Below are positions 10,290-22,134 of a stretch of DNA of 64,000 nt, piece after piece. Made by a program: the position numbers and the translations under genes. Source of the stretch: Hofstenia miamia (taxonomy: Eukaryota; Xenacoelomorpha; Acoela). Position 1 is the first letter of the stretch. Every line of letters starts with the position of its first letter. The notes beneath the pieces were generated by a model, which worked only from the letters and a program-made list of their open reading frames with translations, ran no database searches and was not told the origin of the DNA. The DNA lies in contig SCFE01000054.1 in assembly GCA_004352715.1 (NCBI GenBank), positions 1,813,154-1,877,153 on the forward strand, given 5' to 3'.

Positions 10290-12429
10290 CTTAGTCCAAA
10301 TTTTGTCCAAACAACTTCTTGAGGTGATGGTTTTCCAAAATGAGTATAATATGGATTTAGGGGCCCAAAATGCTTCTGCTTTAGGGAATAAAGCCGTCCA
10401 TTATTTTCACAAGCAATCTGCTTTCCAAAGCTATTAGTTACAGCGTCAGGATTTATGTAGTAAACAAAGACATAATGTTGCTGTACTTTATTGGCATGTT
10501 CGACATTCAAAACATCTTGCAAACCGAAAACGCGGTCTGTGACAATAAGAACGGTTGAATATGCATTTTCTAAAAAAATTATGAACATTTTAATAGGCAG
10601 GACGCATATACCTGTAGAACTAATTTTGCCAGCTTTGTATATCATTTCAGTGAAGTCAGTTTTCACGAAACTTCCTTCCATTTGCTTCAATGCTTTTTTG
10701 ATAACCGCTTCATTCGCACTGTTAAACTAAAATAACAAAATTTAAAATATTGTATAGGGCCACAATTGAATAAATTTATTGCATAGAAAAAAATTTTAAA
10801 TAGAGCGAAAAATTTACAATTACCTACAATAGCTTTTTGATACTTGGATATTTGTACAAAAATCGCATGATGTCTTTATTTACAATATGCAACTAATCAC
10901 AGAAATATCAAATTACAACAATGCCGTTTACATTTTTTTTTCAAAAATTGAACAGACATTTTAAAATATAATCAAAGAATATGTTATTTAAATTGCATCA
11001 TATGTTAAAAAAAATGCAAAAGTTGCGAGTGATGCACAATGCTTTCTGAATAAATCTCCAGTTACGTTTTACCTCCAATGAAAACAAAAGATTTAAAAAA
11101 ATTAAAAAATCACTTATATTGTGACTAAAAAACTATTGAAAGTTCGATAATATATTTAAATCTAAATAAGAAAACTAAACTTTTCAAATAAACAATTAGT
11201 AAATATTACTAAAGACAATGCTAGATTTCGCTAGTACTTAAAACTAGATAGAAATTTAAAAAAAATTTAACAGATGGGTTGATCTAAAATATAGGCGGGG
11301 TTGTCGAGTACAGACAGGCCGGCCTGCCAAAAAAACCGACCAGCTTACAACTCTAATTTAATGACAAAGTAGCATTTCCTTATCGATAACAAATTTTACT
11401 AAAATGTACTTACGACACATTTGGGAACAAAGTGATTCGACGAAACCAAAGCAACAAAGTCACCGTCTCGAAGCGTATTTAACAAATAAGAAACAACGGA
11501 TACAATCCAAGAATAAGTCTTCTGCGAATTAATGTCAACAAGAATGATAACTGTTTTAGGAGGGGAAATTGCCATAGCAAATATCTAAAGCTTGGTTTAT
11601 AGATTCTCGAGAAATAAATTCAAAATATATGGGAAATGTGAAGGACCATTAAATATTTTAGACTACTTAATGTCCAAGAATGGGAAACAGAGGTGCAAAC
11701 GGGCTTGGGTACCTATGAAGTGGTTGGCAGCATTAGGCCGTGGCAATTTTGGGGATGTATTTTCAGAAAATGTAAAATGTGAGCTTAGTTTCGACTCTTA
11801 ATGCACCTGGGCGGGTGTGAATTTTCAGCTATTTCTTGTGGTAGTGAAAATTCAAGCCCACTTACAGCTTTCTACCAAATATTAAAGTTACTACAATGCT
11901 ATTTGCACGATTCATTGAGGTATACGCATTTAATACCTTTTCAGCAATCCAGTCTTCTTTTTCTGAAATATAGCATGTTTTCTCTGTCGTGGATTTTCCA
12001 AAACTACGTACGACCCCAGAAAACCGATCAACAATAATTGCGCTGGAAATGTAGTTTGAAGTCCCCAGTATCGTCTGAATTTTATCATAACAAAATTGCG
12101 CAAGACAATTAAACTGAGACAAAAGTTTCTAAATGTCTGTCAAAATTATAGCAAAACAATGATAGTACCATTTCTGTAAAAGTGTTGTAATGCATGGACG
12201 AATCAACCTCTTTAGTGCAATCAATATAAGCTCTTTGAGGGCATATACCATCTTTCAACTAAAATTTATAAATTTTAAAACTAATAGAATTAAAACCCAC
12301 TTGTGAATAGGCTTGGTAAATGACTGCAGTCTTTGATAATGCATCTTCCAAGTGCATCTTTAAATCTTTAGAACTGCAGTGTGGATATAAAACGCTGTTC
12401 TTGCATATTGATGAGTTTTCGAACGATTC
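10290..12429 (-). CDS. VWA-module gene, module M1 (alpha2delta/CACHD1-like)
   Basis: Six exons: 12429..12301 (43 codons, phase 0 start), 12258..12169 (30), 12128..11937 (64), 11584..11414 (VWA-a, 57), 10726..10612 (VWA-b, ends phase 1), 10569..10290 (VWA-c, ends phase 2). The VWA-a exon reads ISPPKTVIILVDINSQKTYS and then YLLNTLRDGDFVALVSSNH, closely following alpha2delta layout. VWA-c contains STVLIVTDRVFG, then HYVFVYYINPDAVTN, GKQIACENNGRLYSL and finally EVVWTKFGLR, matching the IACxNxG and VWT landmarks at the end of the family VWA. The metal site is DINSQ, so the serines are not conserved. The intron between VWA-b and VWA-c is only 42 bases and in frame. The last exon joins M2 exon one in phase (R then NSSEQNF). 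No start codon or signal peptide was found upstream, so the 5' end is missing or distant. Confidence 0.65.
11293..11355. repeat. GC-rich island with palindrome and hAT-like end
   Basis: A short GC-rich stretch in an M1 intron contains the perfect palindrome CAGGCCGGCCTG (11315-11326). Its right edge, read on the minus strand, is TAGAGTTGTAAGCTGGTCGG, which resembles the TAGAGATG ends of the elements at 3476 and 17147. It is probably a decayed hAT end. No opposite terminus was seen. Confidence 0.35.
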
Positions 12430-12467
12430 CTAAAACCAAATAAGTAGACAATGGTACATTTTGCATG

Positions 12468-12473
<6 letters not shown>

Positions 12474-12502
<29 letters not shown>

Positions 12503-12588
12503 NCAGTATAGACGTTGGAACTGGTAATGAAATTTAACTTATTGTAAAAGTGATTTGTTAAGAATGGTGGCTCAATACTTTTGGCCAG

Positions 12589-12619
<31 letters not shown>

Positions 12620-12620
12620 A
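12474..12620. mobile_element. Tc1-like MITE remnant between two (TA)n runs
   Basis: About 85 bases lie between (TA)n at 12474-12502 and 12591-12619. The right edge read on the minus strand is ATTCTGGCCAAAAGTATTGA, typical of Tc1-family ends. The left edge is CAGTATAGACG after an ambiguous base at 12503. Insertion at TA into a microsatellite would explain the layout. The two ends do not match well, so it is decayed or mis-assembled. Confidence 0.4.
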
Positions 12621-12820
12621 GCGATGTGACCCACAACAATGGAAATTTAACAGCTTAACCTATGTAATTGATCTATAAACAATACAGGTTGGTTATAAAG
12701 TCACGCAGGTCTTAAATTAATTTCCATTTTGTAATTTTCCACTATTTTCAACGATGCAATATCTTACCATTTAATTGTAACGCTATTAAGTTCATAAGCA
12801 CTCATTGAAAACCCATGAAA

Positions 12821-13144
12821 TTAGAAGGATTCTTTACTCATAACAAAATCCTTGAAACTAAGAAGAATGCAAGTGTGATGAGCAAAACTTTTCACCTTAG
12901 ACACTGGTAAAGCTGCCATACAATGGATCAAAATGGACTCCGTGATTTTCCGTGGTAATTCTTGAGGAAAATCATTGACTTCATCAATAATGATTTGCTT
13001 CACTTGTTGGATAATGATTGGATTACGTCGCTTAACACAGAGGTAATTGCAAGGGTTTAAGTCAGACGACCTTAATGCCATTGCACATCTTATGGATTTA
13101 AACAATACCACGGAAGATACTTTGAATTGCAATAAAAAAAACAT
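12821..13144 (-). pseudogene. mariner/Tc-type transposase C-terminal fragment
   Basis: The minus strand reads ALRSSDLNPCNYLCVKR, then IIIQQVKQIIIDEVNDFPQE, then a C-terminal-like helix ending VSKVKSFAHH. The RSxDLNPCxY block corresponds to the third catalytic region (SPDLNPxDYFLWG) of mariner-type transposases. The FLWG part is destroyed and nothing upstream is intact. The open frame is fortuitous and no inverted repeats were located. Confidence 0.5.
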
Positions 13145-13149
13145 GGCAA

Positions 13150-13977
13150 AAGCAATCAGATGCGATACGAATTACAAAACCCCATGATATTCTGCATCAT
13201 TTGATGCATTGCATCGTTGAAATATTGGAAAATCAAAAAATTTAAATAAACAATCAGTTTGGGTATTCAACGAGCATAAAATGAGAGGTGGGTAGAAATA
13301 TTCTTGAATGGGACATTACCTTATATTGAATCAGTAAGGAAAGACATTTGGCCTAAATATATACACAAACAAAATTTCTGTTCCATTAACAAATATGATT
13401 GACTTCAACTACTTGGGAGAATTGGATACCTCACACATAAATTTCCCAGCAAAACTTTGAATTAGAAAAAAGTTAAGCTTCCTTCAAGGAAAAGACTAAT
13501 TTTTATGTTACTCTTAGTACTATAATTTTCCATTACCAGATAATTGGTGGCATCTTCAGCAAATACTTGGGCCTCTGCTTGGTCTTAAATCAAAGTTTTG
13601 ATACTAGCCTCTATCTAGAGCTTTATAGCGCAAAATTATAATTATAATGTTATTGGAACCTAACACATGTTGGTATATTGATGATTCTAATTAGAATCAG
13701 GCAGCTCAGAAAGCTATTAAAGCTCATGGAAAATATAGTACAGTCAGCATCAAAGCACTAGTGGACTATAAATAAATAGTATATTCACTGCAATTTCACT
13801 ACATTACATTTAAAAAATGGCATTCGTTTTTGTTTATAAAATAGGCCTGCATAAAATTACAATAAAATCCTAAATGGAGAGGGCACGACTTTTTTTAAAT
13901 TTAGTATTTTTCTTTGATAATCTTTAAGCATATTTTATAATTTCCCTGTTTGGGACCCCAAGGTTTTTGCAAATTTA
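13150..13977. other. No gene seen
   Basis: AT-rich, without a splice-consistent exon or recognisable repeat. It may be intron or spacer upstream of module M1. Confidence 0.4.
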
Positions 13978-14202
13978 CATATATATATATANNNNNNNNN
14001 NNNNNNNNNNNNNNNNNNNNNNNNNNNNNNNNNNNNNNNNNNNNNNNNNNNNNNNNNNNNNNNNNNNNNNNNNNNNNNNNNNNNNNNNNNNNNNNNNNNN
14101 NNNNNNNNNNNNNNNNNNNNNNNNNNNNNNNNNNNNNNNNNNNNNNNNNNNNNNNNNNNNNNNNNNNNNNNNNNNNNNNNNATATATATATATATATATA
14201 TA
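13978..14202. other. Assembly gap inside (TA)n
   Basis: 190 unknown bases (13992-14181) with TA repeat on both sides. Open frames reported through it are meaningless. Confidence 0.95.
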
Positions 14203-14204
14203 CT

Positions 14205-15290
14205 AAAAATAAACATCATAAAATCCTATCATTTCCCAATTGGATTTCAGCACTTTGTTAGTGCAAAGAAAGTACTAATGTACAGATTAAGTGAAATAAA
14301 TTACTTAGGAATCTATATAGCATTCATTTATGAAATAACAAAAATACACTTCAAAAACCCATATCCACCACATCTATTTTATCGATAAGTTACCATTTTT
14401 TAAATTAACGAGCAGTGCAAAACACCAATGCAGGAAACTCTATTTTTTCTGAAGAATAGAAATTTCAACAAAACGATGATTCAATCTGAATATTTCTGCA
14501 CTTAGGCATATTAGAAATCTAGAAGGTAGAATTTGTCTCGGCTATATTGGGTTAAACTTTGATGGTAAGGTTATTACTCAATTGAAATTAGCTTCAGCAA
14601 TTGATACATACATAAAACCACTGAAGCCTTAAGATAATTGCATAACTCATTATTCGAACATATAATATTAACACTTGCTCATAGGCAATGTGCAATTAAC
14701 TTTATAGTCAACCACCTTTGATTGTTGGACTCGCCTGTGTAACACCGCCTGAAGGTTGTATCTGACAATTAACAACCGGGCATAAAATCGTTGAACAACG
14801 ATTGTCAATAACTATATTGATATTGCAGATAACACTCGGTAAGAAATAGAAAACCAATTGTTTTCATTTAATACACCATAGTAGGCTTATATGAGAATGC
14901 AGATAGAGATCTCTGTTAACAAAGATGCAAAATGATCTTAGATATGTTATCAACATCATTGAGCAATACTTTAACTAATGATGTTGTACTTAAAAAATAC
15001 CCCGTCAGGACATTATTGCGCACTCCAAAAAGGAATAAAAACATACTAATAGCAATTAAAATCTAAAGAGCTTCGTCGTTTTATAGGCAAACTAAATATC
15101 GTAATATATTTATTTCAACAAACGAAATATCTAACACCAATCGCATAGACACAAGTGATGTGCCAGTAAGCATTTGATATGAACGTCATCGAAATTTGTA
15201 AAATATAGAATCAAATATTTATGTAGATAATATTGATTTTGTTCAGCATATCGAGATATCTTAACCCTATTTCTACTTGCATTACAGTAA
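14205..15290. other. No gene seen
   Basis: AT-rich sequence. A short minus-strand segment around 14715-14760 is slightly GC-richer and bounded by possible splice sites, but nothing about its translation is recognisable. Confidence 0.4.
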
Positions 15291-15299
15291 TATAAAAAC

Positions 15300-16580
15300 A
15301 CGCTTTTTACATATCTTTGAACAATTTTATAAAAGCATGTTCAGAAATATTGAAAGCATTTCATATGAAAATATCTATGGGTAATGATTAAGATTTGTGC
15401 TAAAAATTATTTCTGTGTCTGAAATACAGAAAAAATTGTTTTTTTAAAAAAACCCTTCAAATTCTTACCATACAAAATTTTTCAGGTGAAGATTTGGTGT
15501 AATGCCCATGGAAAAGGCAACTAATCTCAAATATTTTGCTTTCTGAAGAAAAGATTGCGGAACCCCGTTCAAGCAGGCCGGCAGCAAAGTCAGACGTCAT
15601 CGCGTGTGGTAATTTCAGATATTAAATGATTAAGATATTCTTCATTGAAACCATAACATCATTGAAAAATTTCGGTAGAATTGTTCCGTGTGTATGAAAA
15701 TACACGTTTACAGTAGTTAACAAAATCAAATAAACATTTAAAATTGATGCTTTAGTGGATAACTTCCCATCAAATAAAACTTCCAAAATGAATTGAACTA
15801 ATGAAAATTTTAAGATGCCCGGGAATATTTTTATAGAGAGGCAACACAGATGCAGGTATGTAAACGAAACTAAATCACATGTAAAACATACCATCTTCAG
15901 TCATAAAATTTAGAGTAAATATTGCAACCAATTTTTACAACACAAATGACATAGGGGACAATATAGATGACAGAAAAACAGTGAACGGATAAAAATACGA
16001 ATTCAGCAAAATAATTACAAAGTATTAAAAAAGAGAAATACTAAGGCAAAAAAATGAAATTATACGAAAAATTATATAGTTAATGATTTAAACCACAGCT
16101 TCCAAATTGCATTAACATGATAACTAAAATTCACTTAATAAGTTCTGTTTTCACTTAAATTTAATATACTTAAAACAAAAAGATGATGCTTTTAACCGCT
16201 ACTTACTTTTACGTCAAAAATAGATTTTTCCGCATTTCTGAAAAATTTTATCCAAGGCTGTTAAGAAATACTGAAAGCTTTTTACATGGACACATCGATA
16301 GGGTAAGGCGCGCTCATATAATGATGAACATTAGTGCTAAAACACATTCTTATGCCTGAAGTACATGCAAATAAAAATTTTCTTCAATAAGAAATCGGAA
16401 TTTTGAAAATATTTAAATTATTTCCATACCTAGTGTTGAGACAATGAGGCGGGCTAATGGAACAAAAACTAAACTGAAATATTTTATTTTCTCAAGACAA
16501 ACTGTGTGAATACCTTCCAGGAACGAATGGGAATTTAAGTCGAAAAAAAGAGACAATTCTCTCATTTGTGGTGTGTTTTT
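15300..16580 (-). repeat. Diverged tandem duplication carrying N1-like exon remnants
   Basis: About 300 bases at 15300-15610 align by eye with 16205-16580, with shared landmarks GAAAGC, AAATATTTTG/TTTTAT and the order of several AT-rich blocks. On the minus strand the first copy has a possible exon (15542..15469, acceptor CTTTTCTTCAG, donor GTAAGA) reading KIFEISCLFHGHYTKSSPEK. It resembles the first exon of module M2 (SSEQNFACTQSLL, then DESPEEF). The second copy (about 16490..16430) retains KIFQFSFCS but an in-frame stop lies just upstream. These may be N-terminal exons of further, lost VWA modules. Homology between copies is moderate, and the coding interpretation is tentative. Confidence 0.4.
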
Positions 16581-17146
16581 AGATTTTCAACATCTTCGTT
16601 AGTTCGTGAGTTATAGACGCTTAAAATTTTTTTGATGAAGTGATCATAAAATTGAAAAAATTTCTAGTAGAAATAGGATGCAATAAGCAAGAAATATACT
16701 TGCACTATTTCTTTAAAAAATAATAGTGCTTGTATATATTTATCTGAACAACATATCTGTAGTGAACCAGGGTCTACTAAATATTTATAAAACACTGAGT
16801 GAACAAATTGCAAACATTAAAAATTTCTTTTAGAATAAATCATTTCAAGGAACAATGGGATTATAACTATAAATTCAAAGTATTCAACTAAATTTTTGAC
16901 AAAATGCAACCCTGAATCAGCAAGACAAGCCGTTACCTACATAGTATATTTTTTTAGAAAACTTGTAAATTATAGTATTTCATATATTTGCGCCTGCAAA
17001 GTTAGTTATTTAATTTTTTTTAAAAAATCAATATTGAATAAACAAAACCGAGTACATTAAAATGCTGAAAATAAGTTACAACAACTTCGAAATTAAATCA
17101 AAGGAACCGGCATCGGGTGCGATTTACAAATTCTAGACGTAACTGA

Positions 17147-17656
17147 TAGAGATGTGCGGGACCAGTTATATTTGGTCCCAGTCCTGACCGGTCCCCTGTT
17201 CAAAAAATTTTTTTGGTCCCGGTGTAGTCACTAGCGTCTTTAACTTGACTTTTACACATCCAGTAGAAATTATTTAATTAACTAAAATAACACAAAATGT
17301 AACAAAATTAATACAAATTGAATTATTCTTATGCAAATGAAATGCCTAATGTTTAAAATACTAGGGTGTGAATTCTTCAAAATATGCACATAAAGGTATC
17401 TGGTCCCGGTCCCGAAGTATTGTTTTTGGTCCCGGGATCTGGTCCCAGTCCCTGCGGAAGAAGATACGTGACCGGAACCAAGTAACGGTCCTACATACTT
17501 CTAAACCAGGACCTGGTTCCGGTCCCGAAAAGACTGGGCCAGATATCACGACCAAAATTATTTAGGGAACAGACACGGAACGGGATTGGATCCAAATATT
17601 CGGCACAGGGATCGGACGGCACCGGAACCATATATAACTGGTCCCGCACACCTCTA
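17147..17656. mobile_element. hAT-like non-autonomous element (510 bp)
   Basis: Terminal inverted repeats of about 25 bases: left TAGAGATGTGCGGGACCAGT, right (reverse complement) TAGAGGTGTGCGGGACCAGT, both continuing TATAT. Inside both ends there are many GGTCCCGG / CCGGGACC units (17180-17222, 17398-17530, 17570-17650). These are probably transposase-binding repeats. The open frames in both strands at 17361-17565 are translations of these repeats, not genes. No 8-base target duplication is evident. Confidence 0.75.
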
Positions 17657-17659
17657 CAA

Positions 17660-18590
17660 AATTATCAATTTTTAGAATTAAATTGATTTATTACGTAGAC
17701 ATAGTGGGCTTATTCCAGGATTTTTGATCTTAATATTGAAATAACTTCAATTAAAAACACTCTAAGGTAAAACCGAGAAGTACTATAATTTTTAGTACTT
17801 TACCTTTATCCGATATTATATCAACATAAACAACGATAAATTTAGATAAAAAATTTAGCATGTTAGTGGCAATCATGATAGGTGTTAAGATTTTGCACGA
17901 TGGCAACTCTAACAAAACAAGCAATTAAGGTTCACACTTAAGCCTTTACCAATTAAGTATAACAAGTGCCGTTAATTGATCTTTCACACCATGGGGTGGT
18001 ATCGATAGCATGCGAATTATGTTGAAAATCAACAGAGTGGTCGAAAACATGATATTAGTTTGTCTAACACGCTTTACAAAATATCGCTGAAGGCGAGTAC
18101 AACCGCATGTTCAAACGCAGAGAACAAAAGCTAAGTGACGTTAAACTGAGTTGACCAAAAGCTTGCCAAAAATCAGAAATAGCCCAATTTAAGAAAGCGA
18201 TAAATATTTATTGCTCACCAATCCTGAAATTTTAACAAATTTCAGAAAAGTTGAAGATAAAAATTGATTAGGAATGTTGAATAAAAATTTTTTACATCTT
18301 TATGGAACATCCAAATATTTTGCACTAAATGATGTGAACTTCTTAAAAAGTTATGAATATTTGTCATCGATTAACCAAACATCTGAAATACATATATAAA
18401 CTCATTGGTTATTAATATAATTAAAAAAGATGTCATTATTTTTAAAAAAGTTTATAAAACTTTAATAAAAATATAAAATATTCCTTCAAACTGGAAAATT
18501 TTAATTTAATCGAAATTCTCATCTAGATTTAATTGAATCATTCGAAGATTCATTGAAACTCTGATAACCATCCAAATTTAAAGAATTAAT
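17660..18590. other. No gene seen
   Basis: AT-rich sequence without recognisable coding or repeat structure. A (TA)n run follows at about 18681-18720. Confidence 0.4.
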
Positions 18591-18679
18591 TTTGAACTCT
18601 TATAGCACGTTTGGTTGCATTATAAAACTGTTTAACAAAATTGAAGCTTCTTCTTCAAATCTTTGTTCCATTTCTGTGA

Positions 18680-18723
<44 letters not shown>

Positions 18724-18960
18724 ATAAATACTATCACTATCACAGTATTAAAGATAGAGGAAACGAGACCAATTACATAATGCAAAAGCTCAAAATTACA
18801 TATATACACATGACAGATATTTAAATTGCCAAATTCACAATTTGGTAATAAATTTAGAGATTTGAATATGAGGAAGAACTATGTCAACGAGGAATGAGAA
18901 AAAACGATAAATCTTTAACAAATAATGAATTGTAAGATGTCTTAATAATTTTAGCCTTAC

Positions 18961-21458
18961 CTGCTGATCTGAAGATCGTAATTGAGTTTCACACAACACA
19001 GCCGGTGCATAAGACTTCTTGAAGAACATTAAAGAACAGAAGTCTATTAAATCGTCTCTAAATCAAGAATATAGACAAACAGTATAAATTAAAACAACCA
19101 AATAATATATTCCAAAAATGCGTTCACAGATTGATTACTAATATAACAAAGTTCATCCAGGAAACGGTTGGAAAATATTGACTTAGGACCATGACGTTTT
19201 GCTTATCGTGGTCTCATAGCTCTGGAATCCTGACCGTCTGCTTAGGAAAAACACTTGAGTGTTGAAAAAGCAGGGAAACGAGTGATTTCTTTCAACTTAT
19301 TCAACAACAGAAGTACTGCAGCATTGAAATCATTTGATTACATATAAATTTCAAATGTTTGATAAACAGCTTCATTTTTAGTGTCGCCTTTTTAGATTCT
19401 TAGATACGTGTCTCTTCGCAATGCAATTTAAAAATAGATTACAGAGTAAGACATTTTTGAAAAAAATTAAAAAATCTGGATTATATTCAGAAATCCGGAC
19501 ACTAATTAATAAATCGGAATGAATTGACTCATTATAATAAAAATTGATTTGATCTCCAAGAACATGTATACTTTTTGAAAAAAGTAAAAAATATCAGGGT
19601 TAAATCTTTTTGCAAAAGAGATAAAACCTTATTTCTCCCCCTCCCCAGCCGAGAAACGCTTAATAATAATAAAAAAAAATTGTAAATTAACACCTTAAGA
19701 AATTGGTTGTACGATGCAACCTCGTCTGTTGATTAATTTGAATTCGAATGGGTTTTAAAGTACTGACAAAGTGTCGATGAGAATTCATTGAACATGCAAA
19801 ATTTGCAGGATCACTATTCAAAGAATCCGAGCTGTCAGCAGAAAAAACTGTTAGCGATACGTCTTCTGAACAAAAAACCTCTTCTAAACAATAATTAATA
19901 GTGGATATAAAATATATTTCATGAAATTTAAATTTAAGTATGAAACACTATTACACACAACTTAATGAGACTACATTGCAAAATCAGCAATCATTAAAGG
20001 GACGGCTGTATCGCATATATTTTTTTCTTTACCCGTTTACGAATACATAAATACTACATGTGACGATGCATGCAAAGTATATAAAAAACGTGAAAATTAT
20101 TGAGTTCCGAAAGATCTGAGACAGAATTAAATTCGCTGAAAATTCCCTCAAAAATTTAATTGAGAAAAGAAGTTAATTGCTTGAGATAACAGGTTTTTCT
20201 AGATAAACACATTTATCTTGAATGCGGTATATTTAGAGTTAATGTAAAGTTTGACAAGCTAGGAACGTTCATCAATAAATAATCAAAGTCTAGACAGTTA
20301 TTACCAGCCCTAACTGTCAATAAGTGACACTAATTTCAATAGTATACGTACCCCTTAGCTTTTTGTTTATTCATGTGGTAGGATTTTATATGCCGTTTAC
20401 AGACAGTTAAAATCCATTATACCTATTTTTCACGGAGGCGTCATTATAGATTTAAACATGGCTTTTATCCAAAATGTACACATCACTTACAAAATCAAAG
20501 AGATATCAATCTAATCCAACATGTAGATTTCAACATTGGAGGTTTAAAAAATTACTTAGCGAACAGTCAACTTTCAATTTATAATTTGTATCTGTAAAGT
20601 ACAAGTATTTAAAAAAAATTACAGAAATTTTTCATGAAGAATACCAAAAAACTCTGTTCTAGTGAACTAAATGATAACGTTCATCCTAAAAAATAAATAG
20701 AATCAACGTTGATTCTAATAGAATTAACTTTGATTCTTAATCAATTCAGAACTAATAAGGTGTGCAGATGTAATGAAATTCATCAATATTACATTATTAA
20801 GCTCTACCAGTTTTCTCTACATATTATTTGAGTTCACATTATTATAAGAGTGGATTTTTTTCATTTATAGCTGAAAAATTATGACTGCTTAAAGCATGCC
20901 TTATAACTCTTCCTGACATTGATTCAATTCAAAGTTTTTATGAAAGTGATTCTTAATTTCAGCTAAGAATTGAAACAACCATTACATAGAGCAAAATCCG
21001 AACACAATGATCAATGAGGTAGTCATCAAGAACTTCTGGTTTATGAAGTAGGTAAAAAGTTTTATTCCAACATTATAAGGAAGGGCAAAATTGAAAATTT
21101 GACTGAAAAAAAAGATTAAAGAAAGTGTTTATTTCTAAACATTAAAGAAGTTTTCTCTTTGTAAACAAAGAGTAGATGTGACTGATGGCTCTACCAGTAA
21201 AAGCCTTTGGGAAACAATAAGTGAATAACGCTTAAGCGAAACAAAGGTGAATTTAAAATAAATCTTCAGTTCAGTTTATATATATATATATATATATATA
21301 ATAATTATATTTTGCGTACCCTTGTATTGAGACGTCATCCATATAATGTGTTTGGAACAATGTCGAGAATTAGATAAAAGATGACAAACACTAGTTTTCG
21401 TGCTATTAAGTCTGCTATGATTCACAGATTGTAGTGCTTGCATCAGATCGACGTCAAC
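18961..21458 (-). CDS. VWA-module gene, module M0 (VWA-b, VWA-c and following N1 exon)
   Basis: Three minus-strand exons join in phase. 21458..21320 (46 codons plus one base, acceptor CTCTAG, donor GTACGC) reads DVDLMQALQSVNHSRLNS and HCSKHIIWMTSQYKG, occupying the position of VWA-b. 19883..19694 (phase 1->2) contains VSLTVFSADSSDSLNSDPA, NFACSMNSHRHFVSTL and TTNFLR. This parallels YVFVYYINPD, QIACENNG and VVWTKFGLR in M1. 19057..18961 (phase 2->0, donor GTAAGG) encodes 32 residues starting DDLIDFCSLMFFKKSY, matching an N1 exon in phase. The next acceptor (18673) opens a frame that ends after 13 codons, just before (TA)n, so the chain may terminate there or be broken. Loop 3 has MTS where TDG is expected. 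The VWA-a exon is probably the one at 26.3 kb, although the distance is large and transposons intervene. Confidence 0.5.
19900..21270. other. Intron-like sequence, nothing recognised
   Basis: AT-rich stretch between the VWA-b and VWA-c exons of module M0. No repeat or coding segment was recognised. A (TA)n run is at about 21277-21301. Confidence 0.4.
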
Positions 21459-21624
21459 CTAGAGAAATACAAATAATAACTTTGAGTTTGATTCTTGAAG
21501 AATATAAGGCCATTACCATAACATTATGTCATTATGTGTAACATAAGAAGCTTAGCTTAAACTCCAGATACACGTGTGAATCGCATGTTCTTTGGATTAC
21601 TAGCACTTTGTTAAAAATGCTTTT

Positions 21625-21889
21625 GAAATATATATATATATATATATATATATANNNNNNNNNNNNNNNNNNNNNNNNNNNNNNNNNNNNNNNNNNNNNN
21701 NNNNNNNNNNNNNNNNNNNNNNNNNNNNNNNNNNNNNNNNNNNNNNNNNNNNNNNNNNNNNNNNNNNNNNNNNNNNNNNNNNNNNNNNNNNNNNNNNNNN
21801 NNNNNNNNNNNNNNNNNNNNNNNNNNNNNNNNNNNNNNNNNNNNNNNNNNNNNNNNNNNNNNNNNNNNNNNNNNNNNNNNNNNNNNNNN

Positions 21890-21923
<34 letters not shown>

Positions 21924-21925
21924 CA
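21625..21925. other. Assembly gap inside (TA)n
   Basis: 235 unknown bases (21655-21889) flanked on both sides by TA repeat. More imperfect TA/CATA repeat follows at 22078-22130. Confidence 0.95.
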
Positions 21926-22134
21926 GAGTAAGATGTGAGCTTCGCATTTCGTACGAGGCGTGAATCATTAGAAGGTGAACATTCAGCGAGACCAGTGGTT
22001 GCAAAAAACGATCAAAACATTACCATAGTGGAACGGAATGGTTAAATTTCTACTAAGCAACATTTTCTTTCTTATATTATATATATATATACATATATAT
22101 ATATATTATACATATACATATATATATATAACTT

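Noticed and set aside
11592-12037. Two consecutive plus-strand open frames (69 and 78 codons)
   Set aside because: They overlap minus-strand exon 11937-12128 and an intron of module M1. The minus strand has consistent splice sites and phases, and the plus frames have no motif.
17361-17565. Opposed open frames rich in Gly, Pro and Arg
   Set aside because: They translate the GGTCCC repeats of the hAT-like element on both strands and are not genes.
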